From: Candidatus Opimibacter skivensis
Lineage (GTDB): Bacteria > Bacteroidota > Bacteroidia > Chitinophagales > Saprospiraceae
Reading direction: 5' to 3'
Assembly (NCBI GenBank): GCA_016721905.1
Contig: JADKHH010000025.1
Coordinates: 148,047-212,046, forward strand
Length of the DNA stretch: 64,000 nucleotides
This document shows, in pieces, positions 47,001 to 54,463 of the stretch (position 1 is its first letter; the number at the start of each line of letters is the position of its first letter). A model generated the notes under the pieces. The model saw nothing but the letters and a program-made list of their open reading frames with translations, had not been told where the DNA came from and did no database searches. The position numbers and the translations under genes were made by a program.

Positions 47001-48397
47001 TTACACCTCAGTCAGAGATACTCGGTATGAGTAGCGGATTTGGTGCACCAGGCTGGAGTTTTATCAGTGGTATTCAGCCTAAGATTAATAGAAAAGCCTA
47101 CGATGACGATGGTGACTATCTGGCTGATGCAAGAGATAACGGTTGGATCACGACCAATGCATTTCAAAATGCACCTGTCCTGCAATTCCAAACCAAGTCT
47201 CTTGACAGTCGTCTGTCTGTCGAGCCGTTTACGGATTTCAAGATTGATTTTGATTTCACACGCAACCTGACGACAAATTATTCAGTCTTCTTCAAGACCT
47301 ATAATAAAACAGGTAATACCATCGAAGATATCGGTCGCAGATCTCCACGCGAAATCGGCAATTTCACCATATCCTACCTGGCTATACCAACCCTCTTTAT
47401 GGGCGACTCTCTGCGGGTCAATCAGCTCTTTGATAAATTTGAAACGAACAGAGCGATCATATCCAAGGAGCGTGGTATAGGAGAGCATGCCATCGATGGT
47501 ACTGAGTACGCAGAAGGTTTTGGACGGAAACAACAGGATATCCTCGTGCCGGCATTCTTATCTGCTTATACAAATAAGGACCCTGTGAATTTTGAGTTCA
47601 CCGACATGTTTAACTGGATACCGAAACCAAACTGGACCCTTAACTATAGCGGTTTGAGTAAACTCGCCATGTTTAAGAATATATTTACAAATGTCCGTCT
47701 CACGCATGGGTATAAGTCAACTCTCTCGATCAATACGTTTGAGACCGACCTGAGTTATGATGACTATGATGAGAGTCTTCAGCAAGAAGTTGGGCAGCAA
47801 AACCCTTTCAACCTTGACTCCATCAGTAAAAACTATTATTCCCAGTTCCTTCTTCCATCTATCATCATTGAAGAGTCATTTGCTCCACTGATCGGTCTCG
47901 ATGTCAAGATGAAGAACGACATGAACTTCAGTTTCAGCTATACCAAACGACGCGGATTGTCCATGGGCTTTATTTCGTACGAATTGGCAGAGACGAGATC
48001 TACCACTGTTGATTTTGGATTTGACTGGAAGCTAAAGGATGTCCGCATCGGATTCCTTCCCGGATTCAATAGTCAGGCCAATAAAAAGAAACCAAGTACA
48101 CCGAAACCCGGTGGGGGCGGTGGAACACCAAAACTTGGTAACGATCTCAGCATTCTCTTTGACTTGTCCTTTTCTGACAACATCACCTTCAACCACCTGC
48201 TGGATCAGGAAGCAGGGGCCAGGCCAACGAGAGGATCAAAGGATATCACGATTTCGCCTGCGATCAGTTATGACGTCAATAAGAATGTCAGTCTCCGGTT
48301 TTTCGTCGACTACCGTCGTCAACAACCATACGTCAGTAATTCCTATCTCGTCGTGAATGTCGAAGGTGGTGTTACGGTCCGTATAAAACTGGAGTAG
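41024..48397 (+). CDS. sprA: T9SS translocon / gliding motility protein SprA (Sov)
   Basis: The 2457-residue protein has a signal peptide and the SprA layout: an N-terminal region with LFGGTTVDIRPQGNVDLTFG, QRRGPQFDFDMDIQV and IRGSQ-like segments, then repeated barrel and extracellular insertions (EAEMAALKPSHSRAI, DEDVYPDG, GEVWVNELRMVGLEE). A Lys/Asp-rich low-complexity linker occurs near residues 1920-1960, and the C-terminus is strand-rich. In Flavobacterium SprA is the giant 36-strand outer membrane channel through which T9SS cargo passes. Length is typical (about 2400). It follows ruvA and is convergent with metX, only 5 nt from its end. PorQ is encoded far away at 2.4 kb. Confidence 0.97.
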   Translation: MRRLASFFLGASLALVSILFSYGKAIASYNLPDPYEVIQETGAQITNDTIPLQDRFGNWIEDPNENPFDLLDPEDLIQTVEYDPVTNTYILTETIGGENYRAPTSMTYEEYLEWNAREEEGDYFKKLAGAAQGDRSKSGNLDPVAEVDVSDDIIDRLFGGTTVDIRPQGNVDLTFGLDYYRQDNPILPVRQQRRGPQFDFDMDIQVDVNGQIGEKLNTSFNYNTSRTFDFQNKLKLDYNSDLFSEDEILKSIEAGDVSLPLKSTLIKGSQSLFGIKTELQFGHLRLTAIASQQNSKQNDIQIQGGSVLQEFSVYSDQYDENRHFFLSHFNRDGFEATLANLPQINSLFRITRMEVWVTNDRNQTTDVRDIVAHSDLGEWRYMTNTEPDKWRNPDTASLKDICMKDILPDNNTNFIMRALRSDPSIRDINNVVKALTAPPFNFKSPRDFEKIQARKLNSTEYRFNPDLGFISLNIRLEQDEVLGVAYEYTYNGKVYQVGELSQDIENTDTSGVQKVLFVKLLKGTNQRVDLHLWDLMMKNVYRIGGGDLNAEEFELDVFFEDPGKGFKRFLPQPANMENIPLITIFNLDKLNRTGDPQPDGKFDFIPGITINPPLGIIMFPVLEPFGKTLKDSIAAYMGVDTPFVYQQLYDSTIVRAREFPELNRYTLKGKAKTSTSSDISLGAFNIPPGSVRVTAGGQLLKENEDYTIDYNIGRIKILNQAFLQPSTPINVSFEDNALFSFNKKTMLGLRADYEINKHFSIGGTYLHMYERPYTQKVNIGDDPINNRIYGLDMNYSNEAPWLTKLVDKIPLINTNAPSNITFEAEMAALKPSHSRAIDANKKDSEGVVYLDDFEGTTSNFDLRTPTTAWYLASTPQEAKIDGADAFTESKEIDSLLYGVNRAHINWYRIDQGARNSSNDNDNPYTRLVSQTEIFQNQTPTFGLNDFRTFDLTYLPYERGPYNFDIPGGTPRSQGIDPATCQLIAPHTRWGGIMRSLNQVNFEQANIEYIEFWMLDPFQNDTMGGENGKIIFQLGNISEDILRDSRKMFEHGLPLSPNDGPTDTTNWGKIPRIPATVNAFSNNPDSRAKQDVGLDGLTDEEEQDWFSSYLQALSGVNADCLIKAQMDPANDNFVYFLDEDVYPDGTSVYDRYKKFNGTQGNSPPPKEGDNNVNAATNIPDSEDINNDNTMSENESYYEYVIDLRKDPNGNDEDGNLNPNNPLITDIVNTPDGAWYRFRISLDEYNRAVGGISDFRSIRFMRLFLTQFTERTTIRFATLDLVRNQWRQVTRDLSPCGDAGSQAEFFIDAVNIEEHSNRTPFRYEIPLGIQREQITSSTYQDVYQNEQSLSLKFDQLVDGCERQVFKTLDLDLRVFKNIEMFVHAEERDRNIVPLQIPDGAVKLFIRLGSDFKSNYYEFEIPLVMSRNPDLEGDAYKEELWRQENNIKFALEELTNLKIARNEAMVPVTELYSEMVTQIINGISVERKFSIIGNPTLGYVRNVMIGVRNEAGDEFMSPYYGEVWVNELRMVGLEERGGVAGLARLDADLADLGSVGLSGTYSSIGFGALDQKLDDRAKESVTQVDFSTNLQLGKFFGATSKVQIPFYYQYSETVRKPQFDALDLDLPLDEKLRSISDPVKRDSVREQSQDFASLKQISVTNLRVEGGGGGKPMPWDVSNLSASYAYSRSNVRNEVVELDQLDQHRASLDYVYGIQSKPIEPFKNLSKSVWLKWLTELNLNPVPSSFTFGTVMDRKFGERTYRFSDPIYETWFEKRFTWVRTYSLRWDLSRSIKINFNAANAAVIDEPDEYISRPDLERITPQERKDVIWKNIGEGGRTKDYNHQMRATFAVPLKSIPLVDWVKMDLGYDATYSWKAAAINTDSLGNVIQNGQKSTVSTEFDFTKLYNKSKYLAKVNKPAGATTNKGPRTPPSQPSNPSADPKKDDPNKSDADKAKDDKKKSQEISPPLKIALRMLMAVRKFRVNYGETNGTTIPGFTPQSEILGMSSGFGAPGWSFISGIQPKINRKAYDDDGDYLADARDNGWITTNAFQNAPVLQFQTKSLDSRLSVEPFTDFKIDFDFTRNLTTNYSVFFKTYNKTGNTIEDIGRRSPREIGNFTISYLAIPTLFMGDSLRVNQLFDKFETNRAIISKERGIGEHAIDGTEYAEGFGRKQQDILVPAFLSAYTNKDPVNFEFTDMFNWIPKPNWTLNYSGLSKLAMFKNIFTNVRLTHGYKSTLSINTFETDLSYDDYDESLQQEVGQQNPFNLDSISKNYYSQFLLPSIIIEESFAPLIGLDVKMKNDMNFSFSYTKRRGLSMGFISYELAETRSTTVDFGFDWKLKDVRIGFLPGFNSQANKKKPSTPKPGGGGGTPKLGNDLSILFDLSFSDNITFNHLLDQEAGARPTRGSKDITISPAISYDVNKNVSLRFFVDYRRQQPYVSNSYLVVNVEGGVTVRIKLE

Positions 48398-48402
48398 AAG
48401 TA

Positions 48403-49442
48403 CTATACAAAGATGTTGTTGATCTGATCCGTTTCGATAAGGAAGCCATCATGTCCATACGGGGACTGGAGGATATGAAGTGTTGCATCCGGCATGTGTT
48501 CAGCTAGAAAAAGTTGTTGTGATACCGGAATCAAACGATCTGAATCAATGCCGATGATGGTAGCCTTCATGTTGAGTTGCTGAAGTACTTTTTCTATTCC
48601 ACCACGACCTCTTCCAAGGTGATGCGTATCCAGTGTGCGAATGAGGTGCCAGTAACAATGCGCATAAAAACGATTCACCAGTTTTCTCCCTGATGGCGGA
48701 TATAGGACGATGCACGATGATCCGCTATGATATCATCCTGGTCCGTTTGTGTTTCAATGTAGGCTTCGATCGTTCGATATCCGAGCAGGGCCATTCCTCT
48801 TGCAGCACGCATGCCTGCAGCACCTGATTCATTATTATTGTCATGCAGTGTTTGATCAGCGAGCATAGCCTGCCGTTGAGCTTCATGGCCGGCTATAGCC
48901 CATGCTGATTCTCTAGCACTAGTGACCAGGAGACCGAGATGTTTTATTTTATCAGGGATCAGGTAGGCAAATTCAAGGACCTGGTGTCCACCACATGATC
49001 CACCTATACAAAATTGAATCTCCTCAATGTCAAGTTGTATCCTCAATCTATCATGCGCCCTGACCCAGTCTCTCACAGTCACTAAAGGCCAATCCATTCC
49101 ATAGGGTTGGCCAGAGACAGGATTGATACTTCGTGCTCCGGTAGATCCATAGCAGGAGCCCAGTACATTGGCACAGACAATAAAATATTTTGTTGGATCA
49201 AGGGTCTTGCCTTCACCAAAGAGTCCGCTCCACCAATCATCAACACGACTATTGGCTGTCAATGCGTGACATACCCAGATGACATTGTTTTTTGTTTCGT
49301 TGAGTTGTCCATAGGTATGGTAGGCAATCGTGATACCATCTGCAAACGTATATCCGAGTTCGAGGGAGAATGGAGTAGAATCACGAAAGTAGCTGATGCC
49401 CGGGATTTCAACAGGCAATACATAGTCAGGAGCAATGCTCAT
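48403..49442 (-). pseudogene. metX: Homoserine O-acetyltransferase (MetX), split by a frameshift
   Basis: Two minus-strand frames together make one MetX of about 346 residues. The first (49442-48675) holds the nucleophile Ser149 in CIGGSCGGHQ and ends in RHQGENW-stop. The second (48678-48403) continues with NRFYAHCYWHL, LGRGRGG and the catalytic Asp (DSDRLIP) and His (YGHDGFL). Adding one base to the four-base run at 48682-48685 restores GEKLVNRFYAH. Neither half has a full catalytic triad, so the enzyme is inactive unless the break is a sequencing error or is bypassed. ATG 49442 overlaps the metZ stop (ATGA), so the genes are coupled. Confidence 0.85.
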
Positions 49443-50608
49443 TGTTCACTCATGATTAAAGCCTGTCCGATATCGAGGATGATATCATCGATATGTTCGA
49501 GCCCTGCAGAGATGCGTATGAGACCATCGGTGATTCCGGCTTCGACTCTTGCTTCAGGTGTGAGCTTGGCGTGTGTGGTAGAAGCAGGATGTGTTGCTAT
49601 ACTTCGCGTGTCACCAAGATTAGCAGTGAGCGACAACATCTTTAGTGCATCCAGAAAACGTTTGCCTTGCTCAAGACCTCCTGCAATTTCGAAGGTGACC
49701 AGTCCGCCTCCACGTTTCATTTGTTTCCTTGCGATGGCGGCTCCGGGATGACTGTCCAGGAAAGGATAACGGACATGAGTGCACTGGGGATGTTGTGCTA
49801 AAAACTGTGCGAGCTTTTCAGCATTATCACAATGTCTGTCCATTCGGACGGCGAGTGTTTCCAGACTTTTGGACAACACCCATGCATTGAACGGAGAGAG
49901 GGATGGGCCTGTGCTTCTGCAAAGTTTCTTGATCTCAGTGATTAGTTCTTTTCTCCCTGCTACGATTCCACCGACCACTCTGCCTTGTCCATCTATATAT
50001 TTTGTTGCACTGTGGGTGATCAGATCAGCACCCCATTGAGCAGGCTGTTGTAGGTATGGTGTGGCAAAGCAATTATCCACATTCAGGATGAGGTTGTTTT
50101 TTACACAGAATGATTTCGCAGCTTCAAGGTCTATGATATCAAGTCCAGGATTAGATGGTGTTTCTACAAAAAACATTTTAGTATTTCCTCTGACAGCATC
50201 ATTCCAGGTTTGCGGATCTGTCGGATCGACGAGGGTAACTTCAATGCCCCATTTAGGCAAGTATTGATGAAGAATGGTGTGCGTGGAACCGAACACTGCC
50301 CTTGATGAAATCAGATGATCCCCTGCCTTGAGAAAGGCCATAAAAGAAGCAAAGATGGCTGCCATCCCACTTGCTGTGGTCACTGCGTCATCAGTACCTT
50401 CCAGTGCAGCAATTTTATCTTCGAGTTCTGTGCAATTCGGATTCGTAAACCGGCTATAGATATTGCCTTCTTCCTCATCGGCGAAAACAGCACGCATCTG
50501 CTCAGCATCATCAAACACAAAACTGGAGGTAGGAAACATCGGTGTACTGTGTTCCCGTTCTCCTGTCTGGGCTGTTTGTAACCGGATAGCGAGCGTCTCG
50601 AATTTCAT
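49439..50608 (-). CDS. metZ: O-succinylhomoserine/O-acetylhomoserine sulfhydrylase
   Basis: The protein (about 389 residues) belongs to the Cys/Met PLP family. Motifs include EHSTPMFPTSSFVFDDAEQ, YSRFTNPNCTELE, TASGMAAI, DNCFATPYLQQP and the PLP lysine in HSATKYIDGQGRVVGG. Relatives make homocysteine directly from an acylhomoserine and sulfide. Its coupling to metX (acetyl donor) suggests O-acetylhomoserine as substrate here, although the sequence looks MetZ-like. I placed the start at ATG 50608 (MKFETLAIR), as in relatives; the frame is open 13 codons further upstream. Confidence 0.88.
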   Translation of the reverse strand: MKFETLAIRLQTAQTGEREHSTPMFPTSSFVFDDAEQMRAVFADEEEGNIYSRFTNPNCTELEDKIAALEGTDDAVTTASGMAAIFASFMAFLKAGDHLISSRAVFGSTHTILHQYLPKWGIEVTLVDPTDPQTWNDAVRGNTKMFFVETPSNPGLDIIDLEAAKSFCVKNNLILNVDNCFATPYLQQPAQWGADLITHSATKYIDGQGRVVGGIVAGRKELITEIKKLCRSTGPSLSPFNAWVLSKSLETLAVRMDRHCDNAEKLAQFLAQHPQCTHVRYPFLDSHPGAAIARKQMKRGGGLVTFEIAGGLEQGKRFLDALKMLSLTANLGDTRSIATHPASTTHAKLTPEARVEAGITDGLIRISAGLEHIDDIILDIGQALIMSEQ

Positions 50609-50627
50609 GAGGTTACGGTTAGCGGCA

Positions 50628-50646
50628 TGCATCAGGTGATGATGCA
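50628..50646 (-). promoter_or_regulatory. Hairpin just upstream of metZ
   Basis: A perfect 7-bp inverted repeat TGCATCA/TGATGCA with a 5-nt loop lies 20 nt before the chosen metZ start. On the coding strand it also forms an in-frame His/Met-rich extension (H-H-H-L-M-H). It does not match a SAM riboswitch that I know. Confidence 0.3.
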
Positions 50647-50662
50647 CACTGATGATGTAATT

Positions 50663-51667
50663 TTATAATTGAGTGTTGGATGAATTGTACAGATAAGCCG
50701 CCACGACCTGGCCTACAGCACCGAGTACATTGGGATCAATCACACTCAGATTGTCATCATGCGTGTGCCAGTGTGGTCCGAAAGCACTTCCACTCTCCAT
50801 GGATTTGTTGATGATATCGATCATCGGGATCTCGGTATACAAATTGACAAAGTAATGATCGTCTGTGATGGGTCTTGTTTTGACATCCACAAAATGCGCA
50901 GACTTGCCCATGCCTTTCGCCAGCGACCATACTTTTTCGTAGTGGCTATGTATCCTGCTTACTTTTTGTGGGGTGAAAACACCTGTCAGATCTTCTTTCT
51001 GAAAGGTAGCTCCCTTTGCGCCCACCATGTCAAGTAATATTCCAAATTCGGCGCGATAGCCTTGCACATGCAGATTTTGCGCCCAGTATTGAGAGCCAAG
51101 ACACCATGTTTCAGCACCGCCATTCGTTGCACCCTGATCTTCGGCATCAAATAGTATAATGTCTACACCGATGGGAAGAGGATTTTCTTTGAGGAGTCTT
51201 GCGATCTCTATTAATACACCAACACCGCTGCCTCCATCATCCGCGCCATCGATGGGTTTGTCAGCGCGTTCATCATCTTCATCCGCAGCATATCGTGTGT
51301 CCCAATGTGCTGCCAACACTACCCGTCTTGCATACGTGGGGTTGAAAGAAGCAATGATATTGGCAGCCCTCACTTCACCAATGGTTGCGGTTTTTGCATT
51401 GAATGTTTGTTCAGTCACCTTCGCGCCATATCCTTTTAATTTACTAACCATCCACTGACGTGCAGCTTTGTGTCCTTCACTTCCCGGCACCCTCGGCCCG
51501 AATGCAACCTGCTTACCCACGAATGCAAAGGCAGAGTCCTTTGAAAACACAGGCACCTTAACAGGTTCCGTCTTGACCGATGGATTGTCTGTTGGCGCAG
51601 TAGTAGCCGGATCTTGCTTACATGAAGCGAAGATGAGAATGGTGAAAAGGAAGAATATGTATTTCAT
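50663..51667 (-). CDS. M28-family zinc peptidase / glutaminyl cyclase-like lipoprotein
   Basis: The 334-residue protein has a lipoprotein signal (FASC, Cys16) and an M28 fold with the expected zinc ligands: His in VVLAAHWDTR, Asp in GADDGGSGV, Glu in LFDAEDQG, Asp in ITDDHYF and His in PHWHTHDDN. The close spacing and the WHT-DD end resemble glutaminyl-peptide cyclotransferases of Bacteroidota, which convert N-terminal Gln to pyroglutamate on exported proteins. An aminopeptidase role is the alternative. Confidence 0.85.
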   Translation of the reverse strand: MKYIFFLFTILIFASCKQDPATTAPTDNPSVKTEPVKVPVFSKDSAFAFVGKQVAFGPRVPGSEGHKAARQWMVSKLKGYGAKVTEQTFNAKTATIGEVRAANIIASFNPTYARRVVLAAHWDTRYAADEDDERADKPIDGADDGGSGVGVLIEIARLLKENPLPIGVDIILFDAEDQGATNGGAETWCLGSQYWAQNLHVQGYRAEFGILLDMVGAKGATFQKEDLTGVFTPQKVSRIHSHYEKVWSLAKGMGKSAHFVDVKTRPITDDHYFVNLYTEIPMIDIINKSMESGSAFGPHWHTHDDNLSVIDPNVLGAVGQVVAAYLYNSSNTQL

Positions 51668-51675
51668 GATTTAAA

Positions 51676-51734
51676 ATCTGTGAGTTGTGAGTAGTGAATT
51701 GTGAGTGTGAGTGTGAGTTGTGAAGTTGTGAGAG
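51676..51734. repeat. GTGAGT(T)-type array between M28 peptidase and cysS
   Basis: Units of 6-8 nt, mostly TGTGAGT, TGTGAAT and TGTGAG, run through this stretch upstream of the peptidase start. The next 60 nt are unique, and from 51795 a CTCTTCAC/TTTTCAT-type array leads into the cysS stop codon. Confidence 0.8.
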
Positions 51735-51824
51735 ATCGAGCGTACGGGTGAATTTTTTAGAGGCTGCTAAGTGTAACTTTCTGTAACTGCTACTCGCCTC
51801 TAACTTGCCTTTAACTCTTCACTT

Positions 51825-53336
51825 TCACTTTTCATTTTCATTTACTTTCCATGAAGTTCCTTCCTTCCCATCCTTCAACTCAATATGAATGGCATTGAGG
51901 GTGTCGCGTATTTTATCAGAAGTAGGCCAATCCTTGTTTTCACGCGCTTGCTGGCGCATATCGATCACCAGTTGCATCAACCCTTGCAGTTGGTCCATGT
52001 GGTCATCAGCACCCGCTGCTGATTCATCAAAAAGGCCGAAGACGACAAACAGCAAGTCACTGAAACCTTTTTGAAGTGCATCCAAAGCTTCCTGTCCTGC
52101 ATCATCCGTCTTCAGTTGTCCATCGGCAAGTTTGTTGATGGTCGTACAGAGTTCAAACAACCTCGCCAGTGCTTTTGGTGCATTGAAGTCGTCATTCATT
52201 TCATCAAACGCATCACGGATACCCTGATGTATTTCTGCTGCCAGTGGGGTATCACTTTTAGCTACATCCGTGGTGAGACCTTTGAGTGTATTGTAGGTTT
52301 CGATCAGTCTGCGGTATCCTTTTTCCGCACCGCTCAAGGAGGCATCATTGAGATCCAGCGTGCTGGAGTAATGTGCCTGTAGAAAGAAGAAGCGCAGTGT
52401 CATCGGTGAATATGCCTTGCTGATATGTGGGCTATCACCGGTGAAAATCTGGACAGGCGTGATATTGTTGCCTTCGCTTTTCGACATCTTCTTGCCATTG
52501 AGGAGGAGCATATTGCTATGGATCCAGTAATTGGCTGGTGTGTTGCCGCACGCTCCATAACTCTGTGCTATTTCATTTTCGTGATGCGGAAACTTGAGAT
52601 CATTTCCTCCGCCATGTATATCAAATCGTTCGCCCAGGTATTTTGTACTCATCACAGAGCACTCCAGGTGCCATCCTGGAAATCCATTGGACCAAGGGGC
52701 ATTCCAGCGTAGTAAATGACGCTCGTCTGCTTTGATCCAGATTGCGAAATCCGATGGATGCCTTTTTTCATCCTGGCTTTTCAGTTCCCTGGTTTCGACA
52801 AGGAGGTCTTCTACTTTCCTGCCGGATAATTTGCCATACACATCTGTCTCGCGGAGCAACTTGTTAGTATCAAAATAAACACTGCCATTGGCTTCATAGG
52901 CATAACCACGCTTGATGATTTCTTCTACCATCTCAATCTGTTCCAGGATATGCCCTGTGGCTCTTGGCTCTATGCTCGGTTCGAGGTTGTTAAAGCGGCG
53001 CATGATCTCATGGAAGCCATTGGTATATTTCTGGACGATTTCCATGGGTTCCAATTGCTCCAGCCGTGCTTTTTTACTGATTTTATCTTCGGCATTAGAG
53101 TCTACATCACCTTCGAGGTGGCCTACATCTGTGATATTACGGACATAGCGCACTTTATACCCCAGGTACATGAGGTATCGGTAGATGACATCAAAACTGA
53201 CAAACGTCCGGCAGTTTCCGATATGGACATCGTTGTAAACGGTTGGACCACAGACGTACATGCCTACACGACCCTCAATAATGGGAACGAAAGTCTCTTT
53301 TGTACCGCTGATGCTGTTATAGATTTTCAGGCTCAT
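51825..53336 (-). CDS. cysS: Cysteinyl-tRNA synthetase
   Basis: The 503-residue protein has zinc ligand Cys29 (YVCGPTVYN), the HIGN signature (38-41), WHLECSVMS and HHENEIAQS, and the KMSKS loop (KKMSKSEGNN). It charges tRNA-Cys. The TATTTTTG box 5 nt before ATG 53336 supports this start. The last codons (Asn-Glu-Asn-Glu-Lys-stop) are written in TGAAAA-type repeats, so the C-terminal tail seems to have been created by the array. Confidence 0.96.
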   Translation of the reverse strand: MSLKIYNSISGTKETFVPIIEGRVGMYVCGPTVYNDVHIGNCRTFVSFDVIYRYLMYLGYKVRYVRNITDVGHLEGDVDSNAEDKISKKARLEQLEPMEIVQKYTNGFHEIMRRFNNLEPSIEPRATGHILEQIEMVEEIIKRGYAYEANGSVYFDTNKLLRETDVYGKLSGRKVEDLLVETRELKSQDEKRHPSDFAIWIKADERHLLRWNAPWSNGFPGWHLECSVMSTKYLGERFDIHGGGNDLKFPHHENEIAQSYGACGNTPANYWIHSNMLLLNGKKMSKSEGNNITPVQIFTGDSPHISKAYSPMTLRFFFLQAHYSSTLDLNDASLSGAEKGYRRLIETYNTLKGLTTDVAKSDTPLAAEIHQGIRDAFDEMNDDFNAPKALARLFELCTTINKLADGQLKTDDAGQEALDALQKGFSDLLFVVFGLFDESAAGADDHMDQLQGLMQLVIDMRQQARENKDWPTSDKIRDTLNAIHIELKDGKEGTSWKVNENEK

Positions 53337-53341
53337 AGCCG

Positions 53342-53349
53342 CAAAAATA
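53342..53349 (-). promoter_or_regulatory. TAnnTTTG box 5 nt before cysS start
   Basis: Minus strand TATTTTTGCGGC immediately precedes TATG. The same 12-mer stands before purF at about 60 kb. Implied mRNA is leaderless or nearly so. Confidence 0.45.
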
Positions 53350-53368
53350 AGCTATTGAAACGAGGAGA

Positions 53369-54463
53369 TCAGGACCCTGCCTGTGCCTGGAGACAAATTC
53401 CTGTACTGACAGGGTAATGGTCGCTGTACCGGATATGGTGGGTATAGTGGTCTTTGAAGTAAATAGAGGGGGTGCCGAGCAGGTAATCGATACGCAGCAG
53501 CGGCAGTTTACTCTCATAGGTTGTGCTCAGTCCGTATCCACGTTCTTTAAAACTATCCTTGAGATCATCAGCCAGGATATGATACGTATGGGACAAAGGC
53601 GTGTCATTGACATCGCCTGCGATGACAGAAGGGTAGGGCGATTTGATGAGATGATCCCTGAGGGTTTGGGCTTCAATAGCTCTCAATTTTGTGGTTTGTT
53701 TATACCTGCTGACGATAAAGCGGATATTCTGCCAGGTGTTTTCATTCTTGAGATCCATATCCTGTATAAGCTCCTCAGTGGTATTGGTGACCCTGTTTGA
53801 AACCAGATGCATGTTGTACACCCTTAGCGTGCCTTGAGGGGTCTTGAGGTCTGCCCACATACAACTGGGGCTTGTCTCCTCGCCTTCAAGTTCGCCATGC
53901 TTTAACACAGGGTAACGGGACAATATCCAGAGGGAAGATTTTGGAGCATGCAAGCTGTGATTCATTCCAAACCTCTTGGCAATGAGTTCTCCTTTGGCAG
54001 CTTCCTGCAGGCACAGGATGTCGGGGAATTCTACAAGACTATTGAGGGCATTATAAAGCGAATCTATTTTTCCTTCAATACCTGTCCCTTTTTTCACCGG
54101 GATCATGGATAGGCCTCGCATGTTGTAGGACATCAGGCGTATAGATTCTTCACAAGGTGCTTTTCCACCGCCAATAGAAAAGAGTTTTATATAGCGTGTA
54201 TGATTTGAGAAACCGGCAAGAAGGGCTACAATTGAGAATGTGGCATACCAGCTCCTGAAAAAAATCCAGCCGGTAGCAAACAGCCCGTTGACCACCATGA
54301 TAAAAGGGTATGTAAGTGCCAGCAGGGAAAGCCAACCCCATTTTCCAACGGAGACATAAGGGGTGACATAGGTGAGTATCAGTAGCAAGATGAAACAGCC
54401 ATTGATCCCGAGGATCCACTTTTTCAGCAAACCTGTCTTCGGGTTACTTTTGGCTCGCGTCAT
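53369..54463 (-). CDS. Endonuclease/exonuclease/phosphatase (EEP) family membrane protein
   Basis: The protein (about 364 residues from ATG 54463) has three N-terminal membrane helices followed by an EEP domain: RLMSYNMRGLS, the metal-binding Glu in LCLQEAA, MHLVSNRV, IAGDVNDTP and the final SDHYPVST with catalytic Asp-His. It hydrolyses a phosphodiester, in nucleic acid or lipid, probably outside the inner membrane. The longest frame starts at 54604, but ATG 54463 removes a long non-conserved stretch and leaves a 20-nt overlap with the upstream rhomboid, suggesting coupling. Confidence 0.87.
   Translation of the reverse strand: MTRAKSNPKTGLLKKWILGINGCFILLLILTYVTPYVSVGKWGWLSLLALTYPFIMVVNGLFATGWIFFRSWYATFSIVALLAGFSNHTRYIKLFSIGGGKAPCEESIRLMSYNMRGLSMIPVKKGTGIEGKIDSLYNALNSLVEFPDILCLQEAAKGELIAKRFGMNHSLHAPKSSLWILSRYPVLKHGELEGEETSPSCMWADLKTPQGTLRVYNMHLVSNRVTNTTEELIQDMDLKNENTWQNIRFIVSRYKQTTKLRAIEAQTLRDHLIKSPYPSVIAGDVNDTPLSHTYHILADDLKDSFKERGYGLSTTYESKLPLLRIDYLLGTPSIYFKDHYTHHIRYSDHYPVSTGICLQAQAGS

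Noticed and set aside
49439..50660. SAM riboswitch before metZ
   Set aside because: I could not find SAM-I, SAM-II or SAM/SAH consensus parts; only one small hairpin is visible.
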